Origin: Paracamarosporium sp. OC-R06-R3
Taxonomy: Eukaryota; Ascomycota; Dothideomycetes; Pleosporales; Didymosphaeriaceae
NCBI GenBank assembly: GCA_019828545.1
Contig: JACVRA010000616.1
Span: forward strand, 1-31,083
DNA: 31,083 nt
Direction of reading: 5' to 3'
Positions 1 to 10,525 of this stretch are shown piece by piece (position 1 is the first letter of the stretch; each line of letters opens with the position of its first letter). The notes under the pieces are model-generated. The model had not been told where the DNA came from. It did not search any database and saw only the letters and a program-made list of their open reading frames with translations. The position numbers and the translations under genes were made by a program.

Positions 1-30
1 AACCCTAACCCTAACCCTAACCCTAACCCT
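1..30. repeat. Telomere repeat tract, five copies of AACCCT
   Basis: Five perfect tandem AACCCT units start at base 1. This is the C-rich strand of the TTAGGG repeat used by most filamentous fungi, and its orientation is right for a left chromosome end. The tract is short, so the assembly probably stops inside the telomere. The next base begins a degraded gene (31 onward) with no subtelomeric spacer between them. Confidence 0.95.
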
Positions 31-2645
31 TTATTAATTAATGCCTAAATAGGTGCCTGGCTTTGTAAACTAGTCCTTAATATAGTTAATTTAATTAACC
101 TACTTAAATAACTACTACTTTTTATTTATAGATAACTAAGTTTACTAGTCTTTTAAAAAATTTTACTTAAGTTACTTATTAGTTAAGTTATTACGTAAAT
201 ACTCCTATAGTATACTAAGAATAGATTTAATAAATAGGCTATTACTAAATAATAAATTATCTATTAATATTTATTTACTTTTCTTAATTAATTTATATAC
301 TATACTATAAAACTAGGCTATAGTAAACTATAGCTTTTTATATAATAACTTATTCTATTTTACCTACTTTATATAGCTATATAACGTTGTATTATAATAA
401 ATCTTTAATTTATACGTCTATAAATTTAATATCTATTATATAGGGCTATAGTTATTATAGACTATAAACTTATTTATTATCTACTAAATATATTATAAAT
501 ACCCTTTTAACTAGTGTTACTATAGAGTACTTTTACTATTATTTTTATATATACTATTATTATTTATATTATTTTCTTTAAATGGCTTTAATAACTTTAA
601 TGCCTACTATATAACTATAAATTAGGTAACCTTAATAATAGTTAATAATATAGGTAGATACTACTTAGTACCCTTCTACCTATCCTCTTTAACCTTTAAT
701 ATAGTTAATATATATACTAATGGGCTATTATACTCTTTATAAGTAATAAACTAACTTAATAATATAATATAAAATATTAAGTATACTTTCTTAATCCTTA
801 ATAACGTTTTTAACTTAGTAATAATTTTAATCCCCTTTATTTATTATACTTTTATCTTTTCTATTATACTATTTACGTTGTCTATTATTTTTTTATTTAT
901 ATCTTTACTTAGTTCTTTTTTCTATTCTTTCTTGTCTACTATTTCTATTACCTTTATTAATACCTTCTACGTCTTGCGTTGCTACTTAGTAAACTAGTAC
1001 TTAGGGCTCTTCTATACATACTCCTACTAGGTCTACTAAAAAAACATTAACGTCTACTTCTATAGTCTAGCGTAGTCGCTAATCGACTTCTCGTCCATGT
1101 ACGGCTGTAATGGCTAGAACCTCGTTTAATGCTTCTCTATCCAGATCGCTTCCAGTCGCACAAATATCCCCGTACGGTGGATGACTAACGCCTGGCTAAA
1201 CCGCGCCAATCCATCTATGGCTTCCTATATGGCAGCTACTACCGGCTCCTCTTCTGCTTTGGGCTCTTCTACGCTCGCCAACAACGCTGGCCGCTCTATG
1301 TTTACTAAATATGGCATCCATCTAGTCCGCTCCAGCTATGGGTTTACCTCATCCTATGCGCTATCCTAGATCGTCGTCTCTGCCTGCTTTTGTACGTTGG
1401 CCCATGCCCTGTCTATACTTTTAATAACTTGCCCCTACACTGTCTCGCTATCTATGGGTTTGGGGGTGGATTTGGGCTGGTGGACTTTAAAATACTATAA
1501 TCTAATGCCCTAAGTAAATAACTACTAACAATAGATGCGCCTCTACTTTTAGTTATTACGTAGTTATATATTTTACTTTTTTAATTAATATAGGTGGCTA
1601 CCTCTACCTACTAGTAACTATCTATAGACCTCTTACTAATAATTCTTTATACCTTAAAAACTTTAAATAATTTAGTAATACTAGTTTAAGGTTAATTAGT
1701 ACATTATCCTATCTATATATATAGGTAACTAGCTAATAAACTTAATATTCTAACTAGGTACTTTAAGCTTACTAGTATACTATATTAAACTGGCCTAATT
1801 CTTAAGCTTATTAGTTATTAACTAGGCTTACTTACGTTTAACCCTCTTATAGGTATATAGTAAATAACTCTTAGCATAGCTTAGTAAAATGCCGTACCTA
1901 TATTCTTTATAGATTACTAATAAATACTTAGGTAAATATTTAAAATACTCGTTTATAATACTACTCTTTACTATAATTCTAAACTTAACGTGTCTATAGC
2001 TAGATTCTTAATAGTCTTATAATAAGTTATAGATTTATAAATAGATTATAGGTACTATAATAGGTTATAGGTTATACTAATATATTATAATAGTTAATGG
2101 CTATATAGTCTACTATTATAGTTACTACTTAGTATATAGGTAGTTTAATAGGCTACTAGCTACGTTATAGGTAATATTAGGTAATAGTAACTATATAAAC
2201 CTTAACTATAACTATCTAAGCCCTACCTATTACACTATATAGCCTTTTTAATACTTAAAATCCTTTATATTTTAACGCGTCTTAGCTTCTGCTTTATATT
2301 AGTTTTTATCTTAGAAGGGATTTTAATGTTTAATTACTACCTTAATATATTTACCTTAATCCTTACGTGTAACTCTAATGTATATAACTATATAATTTCT
2401 TACTCTATAAATTAGTTAAGACGTATAAGTTAACGCGTAGAGTCTTTAATTAAAATTTTAAGTTAATTAGCTTTTAGAAACCTATTAAAATATTACTATA
2501 ACTACTTTTAAAATATTACCCCTATTCTTAAAAATATACGGCAAAATTATTTAGTATAAATATATTATCCCTAATAAAAAAATACTACTATTAAAATATT
2601 ACCTAATATTTCTAAGTTACTTTAGGTTAGGCTTAAGCTGCCATC
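31..2645 (-). pseudogene. RIP-mutated telomere-linked helicase-type gene (DUF3505-like region), truncated by the telomere
   Basis: Read on the minus strand, one long frame appears if TAA/TAG are read as former Gln/Trp codons. In the best-preserved part (1075-1490) it gives segments such as ERTRWMPYLVNIERP and PLQPYMDEKSISDYA (the latter near 1070-1113). Further toward the telomere come SPKY-FTK, SPLVYILTILKVKED (about 700) and LKIYYNTT (about 440). I recognise these from memory as the conserved region N-terminal to the RecQ-type helicase domain in fungal telomere-linked helicases, also called DUF3505. Transcription would run toward the telomere. The frame stops at the telomere junction, so the helicase domain is absent. 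Dozens of stops make it non-functional. A second copy lies at 22906-25550 in the same orientation. The stretch 1075-1490 keeps a near-normal base composition inside an otherwise AT-saturated copy. The family call rests on recalled motifs; a profile search would settle it. Confidence 0.7.
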
Positions 2646-2679
2646 GTTCTTAAGCTAAAACTTAGCGCCACTTGTCTAG

Positions 2680-3600
2680 AAGTTAATAAGACCTTTAAAG
2701 GGAATAAGCTGTTTTCTATTTAAGTAAAAGAATCTATTACTATTAATACTAAGCTTAAAAGTAGAGGTGTTTATAGTAAAAGTAAAAATAATAGTAGTAA
2801 AAAAGATCTTTATATTAATAGTAAAGCTAGTAAAAGAGATTATAATTAAAAAGTATATAACTATTAAAAAAGACTTAAGGATATATTATAGGCTTTATAT
2901 AGTAGTAATAGTACCCTAAGTAATACTTAATTTAAATTATTAATAACGTATATAGAATTTATAGCTATTATAAGTAAGTTCTAGATAGATTAGCTATACT
3001 ATAATAGACGGTAAGCGTATATAGGGTCTCCGTCGTAGACTAATTAATTCTTACGTAGATATAATACTATATTGGCCTATATAACCTTAAAAAAAAGCTT
3101 TATATATAAATAAGTATTAAATGTACATTTATTTAGATGGAAATTAATAATATCTAGACTACTAGTATACTATATATAGACCTATTATTTCTATAAGTAT
3201 ACTAGTATTATAGAAGTGTCTATTAGGGTAGACGTAAGCTTTTTAATTATCTTAAAGAAACTATCTAGGTACTATAGCTTATTAATAGCGTAATAATAAG
3301 TAAGCTTATATTTAAAACTATATTATATTATCTATCTGTCTATATAAGGTATTGTTAAAGCTATAAGGTTTAATAATAAAGGAGAGTATATTATTACTAT
3401 ATAAAAAGATTATAAAGGTAATAAAGAGTAGCCTAAAGAGCTAAGCTAAGAAGTCTTAATACTAAGTTAGTTAAAATAAAACTATAGTTAATAGGTAGAC
3501 TCTTAGTTATATCCTAAAGTTTAATTATCTATAGAACTTTCTACGTCTAAGACTTACTAACTTCTATTATATAACAACGATATATATAGTGAAGATCCTA
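2680..3600 (+). pseudogene. RIP-degraded coding relic, unknown family
   Basis: On the plus strand an almost continuous frame runs through this AT-rich stretch if TAA/TAG stops are treated as mutated Gln/Trp codons. Readable pieces include IGSPS-TN-FLRRYNTIL (about 3020-3075), LNVHLFRWKLIISRLL (about 3117-3165) and IELSTSKTYQLLLYNND (about 3530-3580). I do not recognise the family. It points away from the telomere, opposite to the helicase-type relic, and stops where base composition returns to normal at about 3600. It could be another transposon-encoded or subtelomeric multigene protein. No catalytic motif was found. Many stops mean it is not expressed as a protein today. Confidence 0.35.
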
Positions 3601-3606
3601 TACGTA

Positions 3607-4215
3607 TTAGTCTATTGTGCCCCATACCTTCCACTCCAACATAATAAGCTTGGCTAGCTTCTGGTGTATAATACTCTTAGGATGTATAGACTTATATAGG
3701 CCACTCTTAGTAAGGAACGACAGGTCTCGACCTGCTATGTCCGGATACTTCTCGCCATCTACCTTGACATCAACTGGGTCGCTGCTTCCAGCCTGCGCAA
3801 CTGCCTGGGCCCACTTGCAATCCCAGAAATTATCATAGTAGCCGCTCAACGACTCACACTTGGAGCCTGCGACATCCCGCTTGGCCAAGTCGACCTTTGT
3901 GCCTTCGTTATCTTAGGGATTCAGCTCGTGGTCCGCCTCAGTGATGTCGTCCGAGTACGGGACGAAGAAATAGATGTCTTCGTTGCTGAGGAGCTTGCCA
4001 TCATCACCCTTGTCACAGAAGCGGTAGCCGTCGAATAGGGGTTCCATGTCGATAAACTTGACGCGCTTTAACGGATACAGGGCTTGCACCTCCTCAATAG
4101 CTAGTTGGATCTGCTTGTTCATGGCCCGAACAGCTTGATTGAGTTCGACGCGGATGGACCTTGTCAATTTTCTCTAAGTCTTACATAAAAAAGGACCTAG
4201 ACCTAGACTATAAGG
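3607..4215 (-). pseudogene. C-terminal part of a secreted SGNH/GDSL-type esterase, broken
   Basis: Two minus-strand open stretches (3913-4167 and 3607-3888) lie in the same frame, separated by a single TAA at 3913-3915 that would be CAA (Gln) before one C-to-T change. Together they resemble the C-terminal half of fungal SGNH hydrolases: a helix like ELNQAVRAMNKQIQLAIEE, then the block RVKFIDMEPLFDGYRFCDKG, and finally SIHPKS, which fits the loop with the catalytic His. A second stop (TAG at 4174-4176, former TGG or CAG) and AT-rich, RIP-like sequence lie upstream. The N-terminal nucleophile block (GDS) and signal peptide are not present. The gene therefore decays into the subtelomeric repeat side and is a remnant. 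Family assignment is fairly good; exact substrate unknown. Confidence 0.6.
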
Positions 4216-4259
4216 TATACTACTTTTACGTATACCGCTAAGTATATTAACACATACCC

Positions 4260-4689
4260 TCTATCTTCCCGTTACTCACATTACGCCCTTGCTAACTTTG
4301 AGGCTTTACGCAGCAAATTCCCCATAATATATCAGTATCACGATACTGAACAAATCTTCAAGAGGCACAAATGCCATTAGCTGAAGTGGCACAGTCCTGT
4401 CTAGAAAGTGACATGTACCTTTATTTTGAAGTTTAGAGATACACGTTGGGCTCGCTCTCAGACAAAGCATCCTCCACGATATTACAAGATAGTAGAATAT
4501 CCATCGACGCCATCGAAGAGCACATACGCAATTTTCACAAAACGGAAGGCTTTTGGCCGCTGTAGGCGTACTCCGTCATTGCTCTTGGTACAATTGGCCG
4601 ACGCAGTTTTAGCATTGGAGCCGAACTTGGATCAGACGTTTTGGAATGTTCGTTTCGACGTTTAAGCGCTGCTTGCAATAGTGCGGTGA
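4260..4689. other. Intergenic; one unrecognised short open frame
   Basis: Base composition is normal here. An 85-codon plus-strand frame at 4408-4665 (basic, no signal peptide, no recognisable motif) is the only notable open stretch. Its opposite strand is interrupted. I see no evidence that it is a gene. Confidence 0.4.
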
Positions 4690-4803
4690 GGCGGGAGCTA
4701 CGGATTGCCTATAGATTCAGAATTTCCTTTGCGCCAGGACTGGCACTGTAGCATCCCGGACAATGACCGATCGATCTTTAAGGATGAGCGCGACTGCTTT
4801 CAT
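4690..4803 (-). pseudogene. N-terminal relic resembling the toxD-like enoyl reductase
   Basis: From an ATG at 4803 the minus strand reads MKAVALILKDRSVIVRDATV, which parallels the start of the oxidoreductase at 13526 (MKALTLIPKDSSVILKEIPV). Shifting one frame then gives a short KEIL piece matching REILIRV of that gene. The frame ends after about 28 codons and no further homology is readable downstream. It looks like the amputated start of a second zinc-type/enoyl reductase. Because the match is short, chance similarity cannot be excluded. Confidence 0.35.
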
Positions 4804-5342
4804 TTTTCTATTTCGAATGGAAGGTCAGGTCAAAGTGGGCAATCGGGTCGAGCTACCGGTTGTGGTTGCAGTCCGAGATCAACCCAGTGAGCCCGACTTT
4901 TTTCGGACTTCTAAAGCTCGCTAGGCAAGCCACAGTACGGATGAACAACAGAATTGGGGTTAAAGCTATTAACTAAGTCTGGGTGGCTTACCAATTGTGC
5001 TACATCTCTCATGTCGATGAGCAGCCTGAATTTGTCACTAACGTTAATCGTCTTAGATGTAACCTTAAGGACTGCTTCAACGTTGGGTATCATCTTGGAG
5101 AGCGCATATAATCTAGTCATTGTATGCAGGTCCTACGATAGGCAGTGCATACATGCATAAACACTAAGGGGAGGTTGTACTCAAATACATGTGAAAATAA
5201 CATTCAATTCTTTGCTATGTTCATGTGAACATTCCTAAGAAGAGCGTGATTGGCATTTGATGGTTGTGTACAAGGCCCTTAACTGGCCCTTCAGCCTTTA
5301 CCGCAGAGCATTGTATGACTGTTTTGAAGATGTACGAGCTCC
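4804..5342. other. Intergenic, 3' side of the NmrA-like gene
   Basis: It contains two overlapping short open frames on opposite strands (minus 4911-5120 and plus 4954-5160). Neither has a recognisable domain. The minus frame has an LIDMRDVAQ piece vaguely like the substrate-side segment of an extended SDR, too weak to call. No RNA gene or repeat seen. Confidence 0.35.
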
Positions 5343-6363
5343 TTACTGGGTTGTGACGTGCCTGACGACGTCTTCCAAATTCTCTTGCTTTAAACCAAGT
5401 AGGTCGTTGTCTAACCCTGACTCAGTCAGATCGCCAAGCGGAAACCCAATAATAGCCGCTGCGATCAAAGGATAGATAGCGCTGTAGTCGCCTGCGTTCA
5501 ATTTGCCTCGAAGCTCGTTCACCGTATTCTTAGTATTAACAGCCTTGACGTCCCATTTCTGACCCGTGACCTTCTCAATGGCCCCCAAAATCTCTTTCTG
5601 AGATGTACGCGCAGAAGAAATGTACACGTAACGGTTAGCTGTTTCAGTTGGCTTCTGCAGCACTCGAGCGACTGCAAGCCCAACTTGTGCAAGAGTAGTT
5701 GCGGTGAAATAGGTCTCGCCCTTATCCCAAAGTGTGGCCGTCTTTGAGCTAAGGTCGAAATCCAGGAATCCATATTTGATACCCTGACATTGCCGTGTTA
5801 ATCAAGTTTTTAGAGAGTGCAAGCGTGGGATGTTGGCAAAACTAACCCAGTCCAGGAATGCCCCCGTACTAATAGCTGTCCAGCTCAAGCCTTCCTTCTC
5901 CTTGCTCTGAAGTAGTTCGACGAACTTCCGCTTCGAAGCCATAACCATCGGGAGATGCTCCTGGACGTCGGCCCTCGTAGTGTCAATGCCAAACTCAGAA
6001 GGAATGAACCTCTTTACCCCATTGCTAACGGCTGCCTCAACAATATTCTGCTGGTGTTCAAAGGCATCGCTGCCTACAACGGAAACTACAGCATCTTGAC
6101 CTTTGAATGCAGACTGGAACGATTGAATGGAGTAATCGGATCTAATGACATTGACTGTATAAGGGAAAGTTGCCTTCGACTCCGGCCGAGAGATTACAGT
6201 AACATTGAATTGCTTGGTAGCAAGGATGGCATTGAGGACAGAGGGCCCAAGGTTTCCGCTTGCCTATTCAGGAACATTTCAGAGCGTGATCGATTTGTAG
6301 TTGATAAATAGCTCGATTAAGACAACTTACACCGATTATGAGAACGTTCTTTATTTCCGGCAT
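5343..6363 (-). CDS. NmrA-like / isoflavone-reductase-like NAD(P)-binding protein, intact, three exons
   Basis: The minus-strand ATG at 6361-6363 starts an 11-codon exon (6331-6363). Intron 1 (6264-6330, GTAAGT...TAG) is followed by exon 2 (5847-6263), intron 2 (5784-5846, GTTAGT...CAG) and exon 3 (5343-5783, TAA stop). All joins keep frame and give about 296 residues, the usual size for this family. The dinucleotide-binding motif IIGASGNLG is assembled across intron 1 (residues 9-17). RFIPSEFGID is the signature seen in phenylcoumaran benzylic ether/isoflavone reductase-like proteins, with the Lys-containing segment MASKRKFVELL after it. A cytosolic NADPH-dependent reductase or a redox-sensing regulator are both possible. 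No stop or frameshift was found, unlike most neighbours. The substrate cannot be inferred. The EthD gene lies upstream on the same strand. Confidence 0.88.
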
Positions 6364-6968
6364 GTTTTGTTCTACAAGGGCTCAGTGTGGAATAGAAGGG
6401 TTAAGCGTAGATCAGTGTGACCATTGTACTCAGGGACGTTTTTATAGCATTCGAGCCAATGCGAGCACCTTGATTGCCAATTTTTAGAAGCGAACAGATC
6501 CTTTTCGAAAAGTCCGCTTCAATTTTTATTGATGCCTAATCACATCATTACAAGCCATCGCTCGGTTTCTGGCCCATGTCAATGTGGCAAAATAAATTTG
6601 GGCCCAATAGTTTCCGAATTTCGGACTTAGCGGACGTACTGTGACGCTTGCTTTGATGTGCGGATGCTAAATGTTGCTCTTTACCTATATGAGTTAGCCT
6701 CTTCACATGCCCATACGGTTGACCATCATCTTCCTGCCTATGCGTCCCTTCAGCCCTGCGGAAAGGTTGGATTCAATTTCACGGATGTTGCGGTGCACAC
6801 CTGGACTACGGTCCCGTAGCTATCGCCTTCGCTACCAGTATAGTTACGGTTTCATGATGCCTCCGTCTTTCAATAGCTCAATCAACAAGGTGCTAATGCC
6901 TAAGGAAGTTTGCGTTTACAGGCAGTTTCGGTATTCAGTTGTTTGATATATCTAGGAACTACACATTC
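6364..6968. other. Upstream region of the NmrA-like gene
   Basis: No convincing gene. A 79-codon plus-strand frame at 6707-6946 has no recognisable domain and no coding character on inspection. The stretch must hold the promoter of the minus-strand NmrA-like gene and the 3' end of the EthD transcript. No distinct regulatory motif was recognised. Confidence 0.4.
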
Positions 6969-7292
6969 TTATCCACTTCCAAATAGTTCCCCTAGTGCGA
7001 ATATTGGTTTTTTGTTGCTGAACCGAGAAACATCGCGTGTCAACTTAGCTGCTTCAGGGCCTGCAAAAGCTTCTTTGATGGCCGCCTCACTCTCCCACTC
7101 AACTGTACATCCAAACGAATAAGCGGGCTGCTCGCCTTGTAACCCAGGAACAAATTTGATGACTCTCCAATTCTTCATGCCGTACTTCTTCCAATTCGAT
7201 TGTATCAAAGGCATATGATGGTCTACATAGTAGTCCATATCATATACTGCATCGGCTTCGTTTGGAAAATAGGTTGTCATAAAGACAGTCAT
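6969..7292 (-). CDS. EthD-domain protein, about 107 residues
   Basis: The minus-strand frame stays open back to 7496, but the family begins at the Met encoded at 7290-7292 (MTVFMTTYFPNEADAVYDMD), so that start is preferred and the upstream 68 codons are probably leader. The protein matches small fungal EthD/dimeric alpha-beta barrel proteins: YYVDHHMPLIQSNWKKYGMK in the first half, PAYSFGCTVEWES in the middle and a C-terminal FSNKKPIFALGE. Family members are stand-alone, about 100 residues, and often accompany oxidative degradation or polyketide tailoring enzymes. Their activity is mostly unproven. No intron is needed and there is no lesion. A phased CGAAT/ATTCG motif array lies 220-330 bp upstream of the ATG. 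Confidence 0.85.
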   Translation of the reverse strand: MTVFMTTYFPNEADAVYDMDYYVDHHMPLIQSNWKKYGMKNWRVIKFVPGLQGEQPAYSFGCTVEWESEAAIKEAFAGPEAAKLTRDVSRFSNKKPIFALGELFGSG

Positions 7293-8331
7293 CCTGAAAT
7301 ACGTAAGCGGATCAAACTCCATCATTAAGGTACAAACTACAAACTTGACAGAGAGAGGCGGTAAGATGTTGGCAGTGCTTGCTCGGAAAAGCTGGTGTAC
7401 CGCTCGACGGAAATACGATAGATCGCTGACCAACCAGCCATTACTAATGGTGTAGAATCTGCTTTCGGACGTAGACTTTCTGAAAGTGACGTACACTAAT
7501 ATTGATCTAGGAACAGGTCCGGTCGATTCGGCCCGTTCGATTCGGTCCGTTTGATTAGTCTACCTGAGCCGAATACGCTGTACGAATAGCGTGACACGAA
7601 TACGCTCGTATCGAATAGAATGATCGACTGTTGAGGTCACTAGGCTTCCAAAGCAGAACATCACACTTTGCCTTGGCGATGATATATTATGATAGGCTTG
7701 CCTGCAAGTCTGTAGACGTAGGGAATATTATATGAGATAAAGATGTTGTTAGAAAACCTTACGCGAAAGTACTCCTTATATCCATCTCCCTTACTCTTTT
7801 GGAAGTGACTAAATTAGAGGGAAAATTATATGGTCTTCGGCGTTCTGTCGGATGTGGGATCGCGGCTAAACTTCAAGCCGCGCTTCGTCTAGTCCACAGC
7901 GGATGATTCGAGAAGAGCGCAAGAAGAGCTCCGAGATCTATCGAAGCTGAATCTTGTCTGCATCCAACCTTGGTGACGTTGATATCACAGTTCACCCGAG
8001 CGGCGAGCCCCTTCACGGCAGGTGTATCCTTGGGCGCCAATAGAAGACCTAGGTCTACATCCGCTGAAGCCACATCTGTAGTGCGCTGAGGCCTCCCACG
8101 GTTAGTTATTGCCGCTGGCGGTATCTTCCTTTCGCACCTTCCTCTCTACGCAGTCGGCGCCAAAGGAATGTACCACCTTCATACAAATCCCGCATATGAC
8201 AACACTAGCTCCTGGTTGGCTCTGCCGCAGAACCTAATTAAGATTAAAGTGACTGCACTTCACTTCAAACCTCAAAACATTCCAGATTACAACACAGAAA
8301 ACCTCCTGTTCATGCCTAGCTGACAACGACC
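7293..8331. other. Divergent intergenic region between the EthD gene and the alcohol dehydrogenase
   Basis: It separates the minus-strand EthD gene from the plus-strand dehydrogenase and so should contain both promoters. It holds the short phased repeat at 7516-7617. A 66-codon minus-strand open frame at 7873-8073 has no recognisable domain. A CA-rich leader (8250-8331) precedes the dehydrogenase ATG, as is common for fungal 5' leaders. Confidence 0.5.
7516..7617. repeat. 14-bp phased ATTCG / CGAAT motif array
   Basis: Three tandem 14-bp units (7516-7529, 7530-7543, 7544-7557) follow the pattern GG(T/C)CCG(G/T)T(C/T)GATT(C/A). They are followed by four CGAATA motifs at 7570, 7583, 7597 and 7612, spaced 13, 14 and 15 bp. 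The second group is the reverse complement of the ATTCG core, so the array changes orientation in its middle. It may be a decayed short repeat or a cluster of binding sites. Confidence 0.6.
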
Positions 8332-9580
8332 ATGTCGCTTCCCACCACATTCAAAGTCGCCGCGGTTGAAGACAAGGGCCAAAACCTCACCTTAAAAGCT
8401 CGTGATTTGGCAAGCCCAGACAAAGGAGAAATCCTCGTCAAAGTTCTCGCTTGCGGCGTGTGCCACAGCGATGCTATGGTTCGCGATGGCTATTTGCCTA
8501 ATACCTTCCCACGAGTACCGGGCCACGAGATTATCGGCGACGTAGTAGCCGTCGGTGAAGGTGTAACACGTTTCAAGGGTGGAGAGAGGGTGGGTGGGCC
8601 ATGGCATGGAGGTACGTGGCAACATCAAGTTCAACAATCTATAGAATTCGAGCTCGATACAAATGACTGTGGGCTAATGTTTCTGGTACCAAGGACATGA
8701 TGGTCAGTGCCGATCTTGTCAGCGTGGAATGCTCCAGATGTGTATAAATGAACAGATCAACGGAGTAACTCGAGATGGCGGCTATGCCGAGTATGTTTCA
8801 CTGCGCGAAGAGGCTGTTGTCCGCGTTCCGGCGGACCTTGATCCAGCCGAAACAGCACCTTTGCTCTGTGCTGGTGTGACCGTCTTCAACGGCATGCGTA
8901 AGCTGTAAGTCACCACCAAAATATCGTTAATTGGTCATTCGATTTCAGGTCGAGTACAAAGGGGACTTCTAGCATGATTAACTCCTGGCGGAAATATGCA
9001 ACGATTCAAAGAATGTAGTATGTCTCGAAGCTGACTCCGCCATAGATGTGTACAGGCCGGTAGCCTAGTGGCTATCCAAGGTTTGGGTGGTCTCGGCCAT
9101 CTGGCAGTCCAATTTGCACGTGCCATGGGCTACAAGACTGTGGCGCTATCGAATGGAAGTAGTAAGCGCGAGTTTGCGTTCAAGCTGGGCGCACACGAAT
9201 ACGTCGATACAACCAAAGAAGACCCAGTCAAGGCCCTTCAAAGGTTAGGCGGAGCAGACATGATCTGTTGCACAGCACCCAATCCGAAGGCCATTAGCCC
9301 CCTTGTTGCTGGACTTGCTCCTGGTGGGAAGCTGTTAGTGCTTGCCGCCACAGGCAATATTGAGTTCGACACTATTGCCATGATAAATGGCGGCTTATCA
9401 GTTCACGGTTGGGCGTCAGGCCACGCTCTTGACTCGGAGGAGGCTATTGCCTTTGCGCAAACCCATGGGATTAAATGTATGGTTGAGAAGTTCTCATTGG
9501 ATGATGTGAACAATGCATTTGATCGAATGTTGTCAGGACACGCGCGATTTAGAGCTGTTTTGGTACCGTCAGTCATGTAA
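8332..9580 (+). CDS. Zinc-dependent alcohol dehydrogenase (MDR superfamily), three exons, second intron uncertain
   Basis: The start is ATG at 8332. Exon 1 (8332-8611) encodes the catalytic zinc region: GVCHSD (Cys44) and GHE (His65-Glu66). Intron 1 (8612-8693, GTACGT...AAG) leads to exon 2 (8694-8904), which carries HDGQCRSCQRGMLQMC, the structural-zinc lobe, and then a GGYAEYV segment. Exon 3 carries AIQGLGGLGHLAVQ (NAD-binding) and ends at TAA 9578-9580. After the clear donor GTAAGT at 8905, the obvious acceptor CAG at 9053-9055 breaks the frame. The acceptor AG at 9062-9063 keeps it and gives about 335 residues, but drops roughly six residues usual before the nucleotide-binding motif. Either this is the true structure or the gene has a small lesion there. 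It would oxidise or reduce an alcohol/aldehyde pair in the cytosol; substrate unknown. Confidence 0.8.
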
Positions 9581-10525
9581 TATATTTTGTAAAGGCCATA
9601 TAACTTCCGTTCAGAGTGCACTTTAAAGTGCATTTCTCTTCGTGCTTCGTCCGCGCCTCTTCGAGCTGATCAATAGGTTGGGTGATCTTCAATATTAGAC
9701 TTTGCACAGTACCTTTGCTAGACGCTCCGCTACATCTTCCACTTCTCATACCCACAGCAGACCACCAAAATTTCCGCTAATCACTGCGGTTAGAGGAAAA
9801 TATCCGTATGACTCACGAGCCATGATACTTTGACATCTGCATTACTTCCTAAGCTACATAGCCGCTGTTGTTCATGCCAATCATTTCCACGGAGGTTCTA
9901 CCGGGAAAAGCAAGGTAGAGTCCTTCGGTATCGATTAGTGCAGGAGCCAGTCTTCTAGCTTGGACAGCATTGTCATCAGGAGAGGGCCCACCATGGCTGT
10001 GGCCAAGGAAGAAGACGGTACATATGATGTTCGAAGCGAAGCCGAAAGCGCGTTGCAAGCTTCCGCAAATCGGGTTCGGAAAATACCAAGAAGCATCCCC
10101 AGACGCGATCTCGGAGCCACTCCGGTCCGGGGGGGGGTCCCTATTCATCCCTAACCCTGTCGTAGCAGCATGAGAGGCTTCCCAGCTCTGATGCAGATAA
10201 CAAAATACGGGTAGCGGATGGTCAACCCACGCAACAGATGCCTTCGGTGCCAGGGGCTGAAGGCGTTGCTTTTCGGTCTAACGCTCGGAAGCGACTCCAA
10301 GACGCGACGACTTCAGAGAACTCAATCTGCGAAGAAGCGGTAAGTGATACTCATAATTGATTTTCGACACAGTTCTCTGCATCCACCTTCCTAGGGGACA
10401 GAGCTAAGAAGCCATGCACGCCCAATTACAAGGCAACACGGGAACAGAAATACATCTAGCTGGCGATTGGCTATTATTGGTTCTCTTTCTACATGCAACT
10501 TCTTCGATTGAAATGAGCAACGGAC
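9581..10525. other. Intergenic; unrecognised open frames
   Basis: A 99-codon minus-strand frame (9849-10148) and overlapping frames on the other strand lie here. None shows a domain, intron structure or signal peptide I recognise, and the G-rich run near 10129-10137 looks like ordinary low complexity. It lies between the 3' ends of the alcohol dehydrogenase and the minus-strand short-chain dehydrogenase, so terminators of both are expected. Confidence 0.4.

Noticed and set aside
1181..1369. Plus-strand 62-codon open frame in the helicase-type copy
   Set aside because: It is the antisense shadow of the least-mutated part of the minus-strand gene, whose frame gives recognisable family motifs.
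5955..6311. Plus-strand 118-codon open frame
   Set aside because: It is antisense to exon 2 of the intact NmrA-like gene.
9849..10148. Minus-strand 99-codon frame containing GHSHGG
   Set aside because: The GHSHG piece resembles a nucleophile elbow, but nothing else fits an alpha/beta hydrolase and the other frames are equally open.
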